Both the position numbers and the translations under genes were made by a program. 11,998 nt of DNA from Ignavibacteria bacterium (GTDB lineage Bacteria; Bacteroidota; Ignavibacteria; Ignavibacteriales; Ignavibacteriaceae), in the NCBI GenBank assembly GCA_030648225.1, contig JAUSIA010000012.1:1-11998 (forward strand), in the 5' to 3' direction. Positions within the stretch are counted from its first letter, which is position 1; the number at the start of each line of letters is the position of its first letter. Below the pieces are notes generated by a model, which was not told where the DNA came from, ran no database searches, and worked only from the letters and a program-made list of their open reading frames with translations. Shown here in pieces: positions 1 to 8,400 of the stretch.

Positions 1-366
1 AACAACCACTTCTCCAAGTTGCAGAGATTCGCTACTTAAAACAAAATCAAGTCTTACATTTTGTCCTAGATTTAGGAAAACACCTTCCTGCTTTTGTGTA
101 ATATAACCTACAAAAGAAACAGTAATGGTATAAGGCCCTCCTATCTTCATATTGGGAATATTAAATAAACCATTTTCTCTTGTAGAAGCTCCATACTGAG
201 TTCCACTAGACACATGAACAGCAATGACATTTGCATTGGGAAGGTATTCTCCTTCTGTGTTGCTTACATAACCGCTTATTGAAGCAGTTGTAACACCTTG
301 TGAATATATTGGAGTGATATAAATGAAGAAGAAAAGGAAGGAAACATAAGTAAATAATTTTAGCAT
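1..366 (-). CDS. TonB-dependent receptor, N-terminal part (runs off left edge)
   Basis: My own translation of the minus strand gives 122 uninterrupted codons from the ATG at 366 to the window edge, so only the N-terminus is present. Residues 1-23 form a signal peptide (hydrophobic core LFFFIYITPI, end YSQ), which sends the protein across the inner membrane. Residues about 28-112 match a carboxypeptidase-regulatory-like (CarboxypepD_reg) beta-sandwich: ASISGYVSN, then LPNANVIAV, then the hallmark ITVSFVGYITQ and a closing LDFVLSS. The following SLQLGEVVV (114-122) is the usual lead-in to a TonB box and plug domain. In Bacteroidetes and relatives this architecture belongs to outer-membrane receptors that import nutrients using TonB energy; the substrate cannot be told from this part. 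The start is supported by GGAGG four bases upstream. The beta-barrel lies outside the window, so a different CarboxypepD_reg surface protein cannot be fully excluded. Confidence 0.8.
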   Translation of the reverse strand, partial: MLKLFTYVSFLFFFIYITPIYSQGVTTASISGYVSNTEGEYLPNANVIAVHVSSGTQYGASTRENGLFNIPNMKIGGPYTITVSFVGYITQKQEGVFLNLGQNVRLDFVLSSESLQLGEVVV

Positions 367-517
367 GCTACCTCCGGTTTTATAGATTAGTGATTTAAAC
401 TTGAAACAAACCCAGTTTAATATAACAATTAAAATTTAATTAAAAAAAATTCTTGGTAGTGTCCTAATCTTGAGAAGAGTTAAAGAAATAAAGAATCTAA
501 AAAACAACAAGAGATGT
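367..517. other. intergenic gap between MFS gene and TonB-receptor gene
   Basis: This 151-base spacer separates two minus-strand genes. It is very AT-rich with homopolymer runs (for example eight A at 443-450). I saw no convincing hairpin terminator for the upstream MFS gene and no clean TAnnTTTG promoter for the receptor gene. The gap is long enough to hold a separate promoter, but I cannot point to one. Confidence 0.4.
371..375 (-). promoter_or_regulatory. Shine-Dalgarno site of the TonB-receptor gene
   Basis: The minus strand reads GGAGG, then four bases, then the ATG at 366. This is the strongest ribosome-binding site in the window and fixes the start of the receptor gene. Confidence 0.7.
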
Positions 518-1696
518 TTAATTAATTTTTTCTTCCTTCAAGTAAATAAATCTAATTGCTAATAAAAAACTAACTGCCGATGAAAAGATAAAAGGAACTG
601 ACGAACCAAATTTATCCCACAGTAATCCTGCTAAAAAAGAACCTGCCATAATTGCAAGACTGGTAGTCATAGTTAAAATTCCGATTGCAGTACCACGATA
701 CTCATCGGGAATTAAATCTGATACCCATGCTTTTGCTATTCCTTCTGTTGATGCAGCATAAATTCCATACAAAGCGAACATTATAAAAGTAATTATAAAA
801 TTTTCACTCACTGCAAATCCAAAGTAAACGATGGAGTACATAATCAAACCTATTATATAAATGTTCTTTTTTCCAAACCTGTCTGAGAATTTTCCAATAG
901 GATATGAAGTAAAAGCATAAACAAGGTTGTAAAAAACATAACCAATTATTGCGAGTGAAACTGAATCACTTATTTGCTGTGATTTTAAAATGAGGAAAAC
1001 ATCGCTGCTGTTTACAAGTGCAAACAATGTTAAAAGAATGATAAGCTGTTTAAAAGTTTTCGGTGCTTCTTTAAAGAATTGAAGAAGCTTCTTTTCTTCT
1101 CGTTTTGTTTTTACAATTACATTGTCCTTTATGGTTAATGTAAAAGCAACAGCAATGATTGAAGGAATAAATGCAATCAAAAAAATTAATTGGTAATCAT
1201 CTGAATAAATATTTAACAAAAGAAGAGCAATCAACGGACCTATTGCCGCGCCAAGAGTATCCATTCCCCTGTGAAATCCAAATATAGCACCGGTATTCTT
1301 CTCAGAATAACTTGCAAGCAATGCATCCCTTGGTGCGGTTCTTACTCCTTTACCAATTCTATCGGTTACCCTTGCTGCTGCAACAACTGGTATGGAAGGG
1401 AAAAGTCCCGGCAGAGGTTTAGAAACTGCCGAAAGAGCATATCCTATTACAACAAAGATTGACCGCTTTCTGAGTTTGTCTGAGAGATTTCCTGCATAAC
1501 CTTTTAGCATGCCTGAAATAAATTCCGCAATACCTTCAATCAATCCAACAACAGCCATAGATGACCCTAAAACCACAGTTAAGAAAATGGGTGTGACTGG
1601 ATAGAGCATTTCACTTGCCATATCTGTAAAGAGGCTTACAAAACCGAGAAGTACAACCTGCCGTGGAATCTTATTGATCTGCATAAACAAATTCAT
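518..1696 (-). CDS. MFS transporter, 12-helix, substrate unknown
   Basis: A 392-residue integral inner-membrane protein of normal length for a major facilitator superfamily secondary transporter (two six-helix halves joined by a charged loop near residues 190-215, IVKTKREEKKLL). The MFS motif A between helices 2 and 3 is visible as GNLSDKLRKR (69-78), with its second-half counterpart GKFSDRFGKK (268-277). Residues 109-126 (RVTDRIGKGVRTAPRDAL) and 140-153 (GFHRGMDTLGAAIG) are the signature of a subgroup of prokaryotic MFS proteins related to MJ1317-like transporters. Late conserved patches are EGIAKAWVSD (318-327) and RGTAIGI (334-340). Members are usually annotated as efflux or uptake carriers of undefined specificity, so no substrate is assigned. 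Starts at 1696 or, four codons in, at 1684 are both possible; neither has a strong Shine-Dalgarno. It is divergent from tpiA and lies upstream of the receptor gene on the same strand. Confidence 0.88.
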   Translation of the reverse strand: MNLFMQINKIPRQVVLLGFVSLFTDMASEMLYPVTPIFLTVVLGSSMAVVGLIEGIAEFISGMLKGYAGNLSDKLRKRSIFVVIGYALSAVSKPLPGLFPSIPVVAAARVTDRIGKGVRTAPRDALLASYSEKNTGAIFGFHRGMDTLGAAIGPLIALLLLNIYSDDYQLIFLIAFIPSIIAVAFTLTIKDNVIVKTKREEKKLLQFFKEAPKTFKQLIILLTLFALVNSSDVFLILKSQQISDSVSLAIIGYVFYNLVYAFTSYPIGKFSDRFGKKNIYIIGLIMYSIVYFGFAVSENFIITFIMFALYGIYAASTEGIAKAWVSDLIPDEYRGTAIGILTMTTSLAIMAGSFLAGLLWDKFGSSVPFIFSSAVSFLLAIRFIYLKEEKIN

Positions 1697-1740
1697 TAAT
1701 GATATTGAAAATAATCCTATTATTTAATACTTGCATAATT

Positions 1741-1895
1741 GCATAGAGCAGAGGAATAGTGGAATGATGGAGTAGTGGAATGTTGGAGTGGTGGAATGAT
1801 ATTGAATTTTAAATTTTCTTTACTCCATTATTCCAATACTCCATTATTCCAAACATTTTGTTTGCAAGCAATACTCTATGCACTCTGCTCTATGC
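1741..1895. repeat. long imperfect inverted repeat with internal 16-base direct repeats
   Basis: The outer arms GCATAGAGCAGA (1741-1752) and TCTGCTCTATGC (1884-1895) are perfect 12-base reverse complements. Inside them, 1760-1790 and 1821-1851 are reverse complements at 26 of 31 positions, around an AT-rich loop. The left inner arm is itself built of a repeating unit of about 16 bases (TGGAATGATGGAGTAG, TGGAATGTTGGAGTGG, then TGGAATGAT). On the right side CTCTATGC occurs twice (1874-1881, 1888-1895). As single-stranded DNA or RNA it could fold into a large cruciform or hairpin. It has no coding potential. It sits between the divergent MFS gene and tpiA and ends about nine bases before the predicted tpiA promoter. 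It could be a dispersed palindromic repeat or a transcriptional insulator. Confidence 0.75.
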
Positions 1896-1903
1896 CAGTA
1901 TAC

Positions 1904-1935
1904 TTTGCCCAATGCACTTTTGTTTACTAATTTTG
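1904..1935 (+). promoter_or_regulatory. FCB-type promoter candidate for tpiA
   Basis: TTTG at 1904-1907 is followed by 20 bases and then TAATTTTG at 1928-1935. This fits the Bacteroidetes primary-sigma consensus (TTG at -33, TAnnTTTG at -7) with the usual spacing. It would start a transcript around 1940 with a leader of roughly 30 bases before the tpiA start. The same arrangement with the same spacing occurs ahead of the next gene. The motif is short and AT-rich, so chance remains possible. Confidence 0.5.
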
Positions 1936-1962
1936 AATTGACTTATAAATAAAATATTTAAT

Positions 1963-1966
1963 GGAG
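1963..1966 (+). promoter_or_regulatory. Shine-Dalgarno site of tpiA
   Basis: GGAG followed by CTCTT and the ATG at 1972 gives a five-base spacer. It supports this start over the out-of-frame ATG at 1961. Confidence 0.6.
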
Positions 1967-1971
1967 CTCTT

Positions 1972-2727
1972 ATGCGTAAGAAAGTTATCGCAGGTAACTG
2001 GAAAATGAATAATGATTTATCTGAATCTCAAAATCTTATAACAAGATTAACAAGCGGTTTAGCCAATCTAAAAATCAATTGCGATGTTATTATATGTCCT
2101 CCTTATACTTCGCTAAGTGAAGCAAATACGCTTATTAAAAACACTGCTATTAAGCTTGGTGCACAGAATGTTTATTATGAAGATAACGGTGCTTACACTG
2201 GTGAAATTTCCCCTTTAATGCTTAAAAGTGTTGGATGTGAATATGTAATAATTGGTCATTCCGAGCGGAGGACAATCTTTAAAGAATCAAACGAAATGAT
2301 AAACAAAAAAATTAAGAAATCTCTTGAGCATGGGCTGAAGGTAATTTTCTGTATTGGTGAAACTCTTGAAGAACGTGAAAAGAATATCACAAATGATGTT
2401 ATTAGAAAACAGGTGATGGAAGGATTACAGGATATTTCTGAAAAAGATATTTCTAATATGATTATTGCTTATGAACCTGTTTGGGCAATCGGCACAGGAA
2501 GAAATGCAACACCTCAGCAAGCACAGGATGTTCATCTTTTTATAAGAAAGTTAATTGAAGATAAATATTCTATGAGCTCAGCGGATAATCTTACAATTCA
2601 ATATGGCGGAAGTGTAAAGCCCGATAACGCAAAAGATCTTCTTTCACAACCAGATATTGATGGTGCATTGGTTGGAGGTGCCTGCTTAAAAGCTGAATCT
2701 TTCATTGAGATTATTAAAGCCGCTTAA
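1972..2727 (+). CDS. tpiA: triosephosphate isomerase
   Basis: This cytoplasmic glycolytic enzyme interconverts dihydroxyacetone phosphate and glyceraldehyde 3-phosphate. The 251-residue length is standard for the single-domain TIM barrel. All active-site elements are present: the N-terminal AGNWKMN with Asn9 and Lys11, the electrophilic His96 in IIGHSERR (93-100), the catalytic base Glu168 in AYEPVWAIGTG (166-176) which also begins flexible loop 6, and the phosphate-gripping QYGGSVKP and GALVGGACLK segments near the C-terminus. The gene begins MRKKVIAGNWK, exactly where the family begins, and has a GGAG site five bases upstream. It stands alone: a 275-base divergent spacer precedes it and a 136-base gap with its own promoter candidate follows, so its neighbours say little about its control. 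Confidence 0.98.
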   Translation: MRKKVIAGNWKMNNDLSESQNLITRLTSGLANLKINCDVIICPPYTSLSEANTLIKNTAIKLGAQNVYYEDNGAYTGEISPLMLKSVGCEYVIIGHSERRTIFKESNEMINKKIKKSLEHGLKVIFCIGETLEEREKNITNDVIRKQVMEGLQDISEKDISNMIIAYEPVWAIGTGRNATPQQAQDVHLFIRKLIEDKYSMSSADNLTIQYGGSVKPDNAKDLLSQPDIDGALVGGACLKAESFIEIIKAA

Positions 2728-2794
2728 TTTATTTTGACTTTAATAGCTTAACAAGGATACATCAATCAAAATATACGGGGAACCGGGCTATTTC

Positions 2795-2826
2795 ATTGCA
2801 TTCCCCTCATTCCGTTAGTATATTTG
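2795..2826 (+). promoter_or_regulatory. FCB-type promoter candidate for the 2864-9801 gene series
   Basis: ATTG at 2795-2798 is followed by exactly 20 bases and then TATATTTG (2819-2826), a perfect TAnnTTTG element. Spacing and motif match the site ahead of tpiA. It would give a leader of about 30 bases before the start at 2864. If real, it drives the large membrane protein, smc and probably the genes after it. Confidence 0.5.
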
Positions 2827-2863
2827 TGGGCTTAATTTATTATAAATAGGATTTTCGCACCGG

Positions 2864-5467
2864 ATGGGATTTCCCAATATAGTCTATTCTTTAATATTAT
2901 TTTTCCTCATTTCCTTCCCAAAAATCTCTTTCTCTCAGATTATTTTTAAAGAGTTACCTGGTTACCAGCTTAATTTATCCGATTCTTCTTTTTTTAGCCT
3001 GAGTGAAACAAGAAGTATAATTCCTCTTAACGGAAAATGGACTGTATATTCTGCTGAAGATGAAGAACCAAAGAAAGCTTCTGTTAATGTACCTTCTGTC
3101 TTTAAGGGTAATGCAGAATTAATTTTTGAAAAAACTTTCAAGCTCACACAAGAGCAGGTAAGAGAAAAAAAGATAAAGCTTTACTTTTTAGGGTTAAATT
3201 ACCTTGCTGATATTATTGTAAATGGTATTGTAATCTACAGGCACAGAGGGGGCGAATATCCTTTTAATGTCGAATTGCCAGGAGATATTTTACACACAGA
3301 AAAAAATAATTTGATTTCTGTAAAACTTTCATATAAACCTGACTCTGAAAATACTATTCCGCTTAAGCAGAGATTTCTTTTCCCCGGCAGTTATGGAGGG
3401 ATAATAAGAGATGTTTATCTTTATCTTGAACCGAATATTTCAATAGCTGATTTTAATTTATCCTTCAGCAGAGATTCTAAGACAAATAAATTTCAATTGA
3501 ACTTAAGTGAAAGAATTGAAAATAAAGAGTTCAGAAAAATACCTGATACTCTTAATGTTAAAAATGAATTTAATGTTTCTGTTAATGTTTACAATCCTGA
3601 CCAGACTCCTGCAGTAAAAAATATTGAAACTAAATTTCAGTTAAAGATGAATGAGAATAAACAGCTTCAACACTCATTTGAAATTTCAAACCCTTTTTAC
3701 TGGTCACCGAAATTCCCTCAGTTTTATTTTCTTGAAATTTCTTTATCACTAAATGGAGAATTAATAGATAAAGTAAAGAAAGAATTTCCTGTTTACTTCT
3801 TATCATCTTCTTTTGATGACCTTGAACTTAACGGGCAGCCTTTTTCATTTAATGGCGTTACTTATATTCCATCATTCGGTGAGTCTGGCAATCTTGCTTC
3901 ATTTAGACAAATGGAAGATGACATAAAACTTATTGCTCAAACAGGTTTCAATAGTGTGCGTTTTGCAAAGTCAGTCCCTCATCCATATTATCTTAGGCTA
4001 TGTGAAAAGTATGGTCTTTTAACTTTCTTAGAAATCCCGCTTAACTATTTACCTGCTAACTTTGCTGCAGATCCAGATTTCATTACAAGAAGTAAAAATT
4101 ATCTTACTGAATTTATTAAAGGTTATTCGGAGTTCGGGAAATTTGCTGCAGTCGGTTTGGGCAGTTCTTATCTGGCTAATCTTAAAGAACACCAAATCTT
4201 AATTAATGAATTGGAAAGCGTAGTACCAAAAGGAAAAGGGCTCCTAAGTTTTGCTTCTTTTACAGGAGTTAATTTTGAAAAGATTAATAATCTTGATTTG
4301 TATGGAATTGAAATAACATGTGATTCTTTTATAGATGACACTACTGGTCTTAATTCATTGATTGATGAATCAGGTAAAGGGAAAATATTTATAAGTTCAG
4401 TTACTTACTTCGTTAACTCCGGGAATTCAAACGGGTATACCAATGAAAATACTTATGAAGCACAGGCAAAATATTTTGAAGACTTTATCTCTGCATTTTC
4501 CGGCGAAAAAATCTCCGGATATTTTATCAACACAATGTTTAATTACCGCGGTGATTATTCATCTCTTATATCAGGATATAATGAAAACAATGTTTATAAT
4601 ATTGGATTAGTAAGTGAAGACAGGGGAACTGCTTTTTTAAGTCAGAAAGTTATTAAATCAAAATTGCAAAATACCGAGAGAGTTACAATTCCTATCGGGA
4701 TAAAAAATGATAGCTCACCAATGGCATTTATTGTTGTTGGGCTTGCTCTCGCTTTAATTATCGGTGTTCTTGTAAATTCAGGAAGAAAATTCAGAGAAAA
4801 TGCATCACGTGCTCTATTTCGTCCATATAATTTTTTTGCAGATGTTAGAGACCAGAGAATAATTTCCAGTTATCATAGTACTGTAATGGCAATTTTAATG
4901 GCAGTTGTAATGGCTCTTATTTTAAGCTCCCTTCTTTATTATTTAAAAGATAATATCGTCTTTGAAAAAATATTGCTTGCTTTCGGAAGCACTTCATTAA
5001 TAGGAACAGTAAGCTATCTTGCGTGGAATCCTTTTACTGCAATAGTATGGTTATCTATAGCTTTTATAGCATTAATAATTTTATTAGTAATTGTAATAAA
5101 ATTTGCATCCTTATTTGTAAAGAACAGAGTTTATTTAAGCGGTATATTTTTCAGCGTTGTCTGGGCGCTTCTGCCTCTCGTTCTTCTTATTCCGGTAGGA
5201 ATAATTCTCTATCGTGCTCTTAATGCTGAAGCCGCCAATACTTACGTTTATCTAGGTCTCATTCTTTTTGCTGTCTGGGTCTTCCATCGCTTAATGAAAG
5301 GAATTTATGTTATTTTTGATATCAATCCTGGTCGTGTTTATTTCTACAGCATTGTAATAGTTTTAGTATTATTAAGTGCTGTTGTTTTATACTATGAAAT
5401 AAAAAATTCCTTTATTGATTACCTACTGCTGACATTTAAACAATATAATATTAGTGATTTGCTGTAA
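2864..5467 (+). CDS. degenerate GH2-fold protein fused to a multi-helix membrane domain (possible Yip1-like)
   Basis: An 867-residue protein. Residues 1-25 form a signal peptide (SLILFFLISFPKISFSQ). About 80-190 resemble the jelly-roll sugar-binding domain of glycoside hydrolase family 2, ending in GSYGGIIRDVYLYLEP (175-190), close to the family's GGIYRDVYL. About 230-315 look like the immunoglobulin-like domain, and 320-600 like the TIM barrel: ELNGQPFSFNGV (321-332), then DDIKLIAQTGFNSVRF (352-367) and PYYLRLCEKYGLL (374-386). The acid/base position, normally GNE, reads GLGSSYLAN (431-439), and the nucleophile strand, normally ISEYG, reads IFISSVTYF (508-516). Both catalytic glutamates therefore appear lost, which suggests carbohydrate binding or a structural role. 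From residue 619 on there are about seven hydrophobic segments (619-637, 672-694, 705-720, 725-749, 757-783, 793-812, 826-845), with NPFTAIVW reminiscent of Yip1-type domains. The topology puts the GH2-like part outside the cytoplasm. Its TAA shares one base with the smc ATG. GH2 homology is fairly sure; function is unknown. Confidence 0.72.
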   Translation: MGFPNIVYSLILFFLISFPKISFSQIIFKELPGYQLNLSDSSFFSLSETRSIIPLNGKWTVYSAEDEEPKKASVNVPSVFKGNAELIFEKTFKLTQEQVREKKIKLYFLGLNYLADIIVNGIVIYRHRGGEYPFNVELPGDILHTEKNNLISVKLSYKPDSENTIPLKQRFLFPGSYGGIIRDVYLYLEPNISIADFNLSFSRDSKTNKFQLNLSERIENKEFRKIPDTLNVKNEFNVSVNVYNPDQTPAVKNIETKFQLKMNENKQLQHSFEISNPFYWSPKFPQFYFLEISLSLNGELIDKVKKEFPVYFLSSSFDDLELNGQPFSFNGVTYIPSFGESGNLASFRQMEDDIKLIAQTGFNSVRFAKSVPHPYYLRLCEKYGLLTFLEIPLNYLPANFAADPDFITRSKNYLTEFIKGYSEFGKFAAVGLGSSYLANLKEHQILINELESVVPKGKGLLSFASFTGVNFEKINNLDLYGIEITCDSFIDDTTGLNSLIDESGKGKIFISSVTYFVNSGNSNGYTNENTYEAQAKYFEDFISAFSGEKISGYFINTMFNYRGDYSSLISGYNENNVYNIGLVSEDRGTAFLSQKVIKSKLQNTERVTIPIGIKNDSSPMAFIVVGLALALIIGVLVNSGRKFRENASRALFRPYNFFADVRDQRIISSYHSTVMAILMAVVMALILSSLLYYLKDNIVFEKILLAFGSTSLIGTVSYLAWNPFTAIVWLSIAFIALIILLVIVIKFASLFVKNRVYLSGIFFSVVWALLPLVLLIPVGIILYRALNAEAANTYVYLGLILFAVWVFHRLMKGIYVIFDINPGRVYFYSIVIVLVLLSAVVLYYEIKNSFIDYLLLTFKQYNISDLL

Positions 5468-8400
5468 TGTATTTATCAAAGCTTGAAATATTCGGTTTCA
5501 AATCCTTTGCACAAAAAACAAATGTACTTTTAAATGAGGGTGTAACTTCGATTGTTGGTCCCAATGGCTGCGGTAAAACCAATATTGTTGATGCTATAAG
5601 ATGGTGTCTCGGTGAGCAGAGAAGCTCTGCCTTAAGAAGCGATAAGATGGAGAATGTTATCTTCAATGGGACTGCCAATAAAAAACCGATGGGTATGTCG
5701 GAAGTTTCTCTTACAATTCAGAATACCAAAGGAATTCTTCCAACAGACTATTCTGAAGTTACTATTACAAGAAGAATTTTCAGATCGGGCGAGAGTGAAT
5801 ACCTGCTTAATAAAAATATCTGCAGGCTAAAAGATATTACAAATCTTTTTATGGATACCGGCATCGGTGCAAATGCTTATTCTGTTATTGAATTGAAGAT
5901 GGTTGAAACGATTCTCAGCAATAAAGCGGATGAACGCAGAGTAATGTTTGAAGAGGCTGCAGGCGTTAATAAGTATAAGCTGAGAAGAAGACTTGCTTTA
6001 AGAAAGATTGAAGAGGTAAAAGGAGACCTTACAAGAGTTAATGATATTGTTACGGAAGTTGAGAAGAAAGTAAATTCACTTGAACGCCAGGCAAAAAGAG
6101 CAGATAAGTATAATAAGCTTTCTCTTACTTTAAGAGAAAAAGAACTTGATCTTGCTGAACGTGAATTAGCTTTATTTAATAGGGAGAAAGCTGATAATAA
6201 AATTAAGAAGGAAGAAAATTTCAAAATCAAAATAAATCTTGAATCACAGCTTTCCGAACTTGAAGATAAAATTAAAGATGTTAAACAGCTTCTCTCTGAT
6301 GCTGAAGCCAAACTGAAGATAAAGAGAGATGAAGTTACTTCACAGAGAGATAAGATTTACAACCAGCAGAAAAAAATTTCTGTTGAAATGGAAAAGAAAA
6401 GATCACTTGAAGAAAATATTACAAGATATAAACAGGAACTTGAAGAACTAAAAATACAGCTTGAAGAATCTGAAAAAATTATAAATGAAGGTTCTCTTTC
6501 AATATATGAGTTTGAAAAAAATATTAATTCCAAAACATCTGATAGGCTTACTTTAGAAAAAGAGATAACACATTCTAAATCAAGCCTTGAAGAAAAGAGA
6601 AATGAAGTTAAAACTGAAAACCAGCTTCTCGTTGAACAGGTTAAAGAAATAACCAATAAAGAAAATGAGCTTTCAAATCTTCAGAAGCAGATTGAAGTAA
6701 GAAATGCTGCTATCACCAAAGCAAATGAAAAGATACAATCTTATACAAATAATATTGCCAAGACTGTGGGTTTTATTTCAGAATTGAATGATGAAAAATC
6801 AAAAACAGAAGAAGCGCTTGTTGAAGCTGAAGCTGAATATTCAAGTAAGCAAAAAGAGAAGGAAGAGCTTGAAAGGGAACTGAATCAATTAAAAGAAAAA
6901 GAGCTTGAGATAAAAACCGTTATTAATGGTTTAAATGATAAAATAGGTTTCATCCAAACTCTAATTGATAATCTTGAAGGTGTTTCCAAAGGTGCAAAAG
7001 CTTTACTTGAGAGCAATGAATGGACAAGTAAAGATAAAACTCTTCTTGCTTATGCCGGTAATACTTCAGAAGAATTCCGGTTTGCAATTGAAGCTGCACT
7101 GAAAAGTAATCTTAATAATATTCTTATTGATTCAATTGAAGAATTGAAAAAGGGAATAAAATATCTTAAGGAAAAAAATATTGGTAAAGCAGGGTTTTAT
7201 CTTACAGGCTTTAGTGAAAAAGAAAATAAAGGTTTCCTGGATGTTCTTCAGAATTTTTTCATTAAAAGAAAGAAAAAATCTCTGGCTAAAGAAAAAGGTT
7301 TTCTTGGCTGGGCAAAAGATTCTATAAATGCTGAGCAAAAATGGAAAACTTTTTTTGATAAGATTTTATTTAATACTGCTATTGTTGATTCACTCGATAC
7401 CGCTTTCAGGTTAAGAGAACAATATACAGGATTCAATTTCACCACGCTCCATGGCGATTACATTGATAACTCCGGTTTGGTTGAAGGAGGCTCTTTACCA
7501 AAAGGAGATGATTCTCTCTTTGGCAGAAAACAATATCTCGATAAAATAAAAGCCGAGCTTCCGCTTTATGAAAAAGAGCTTGAGGATCTGCTGGAAAAAA
7601 TTAGTAACACCGAAGAAAAAATTAATAGCATTGATCTTAAAGTTCTTTCAGACCAGGGAAGAATGCTGGTGAATGATCTTACCAATATAGAGAAGCAGAT
7701 AGCGCAGTTTGAGTTTGAAAAGAAAAGAGCAAATGATGAAATAGAAAAAACAAGAGAGGAGATAAAAGATCTTGCCGGCGAATCAAACGGGATTGACAAT
7801 GACAGGATAAAATTGGAAGACTTAGTTAATTCTTTGAGAATGAGAATGAAGCAGGAGGAGAAGAAGAGAGAGTCTCTTGAAGCAGAATTTAGTTCTTTTG
7901 AAGAAGAATTTAATCATAAAGTTTTTGAGTTAAACAACTTCAGCCTTGAACTTGAAAGACTCAACGGTGAAAAAAGAAATACAGAAAATGCAGTTCAAAG
8001 AGCAAAAGAAAGCATTGATAATATTCAAAGAACAATTGTCAGAAGAGAAACTGATATTGAAAATTCTTCCAATGAAGTTTCTTCTTTAAATGAAACTTTG
8101 AGAACAGATGAGTTAAATCTTAATGATCTTGAAGAAAAAAAGAAGCTTCTTTTAGCTGAAGAAGAAAAAATAGAAGCGGAATACAGTGAAATAAAATCAA
8201 ATATAAATGTTATTGAAGCTGAACAAAACAGGTTAAGAAAAGAAAGAGAAAGAATCCTGGATGAGATTCATCTGTCCGAAATGAAATTGAATGAACTCTC
8301 AATAAAGATGGAAAACCTGAAAGAGCATATTAAAGAATCTTACTCTCTTTCACTTGAACAAAAAACCTTTGATGATCTTGATACTTTTGATTTCAGACAA

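Noticed and set aside
455-464. GGTAGTGTCC as a possible insertion-sequence end
   Set aside because: No matching inverted copy, no transposase remnant and no flanking duplication are visible in the window.
1760-1851. Repeated 16-base units as a possible CRISPR array
   Set aside because: The units are adjacent without unique spacers, only about 2.5 copies on one arm, and are mirrored by an inverted arm. No cas genes are present.
2777-2806. GGGGAA / TTCCCC stem as a tpiA terminator
   Set aside because: Only six base pairs around an 18-base loop, with no T run after it, and it overlaps the predicted promoter of the next gene.
2865-2876. TGGGATTTCCCA palindrome over the start codon of the GH2-like gene
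   Set aside because: Five-base arms with a two-base centre cannot form a useful RNA hairpin, and short palindromes like this are expected by chance.
5877-6311. Minus-strand open frame of 144 codons inside smc
   Set aside because: It is antisense to the SMC coiled coil, is serine- and leucine-rich as expected from reversed Lys/Glu codons, and has no family features or ribosome-binding site. The same holds for the other minus-strand frames inside smc (6357-6656, 7132-7445, 7566-7799, 8340-8630).
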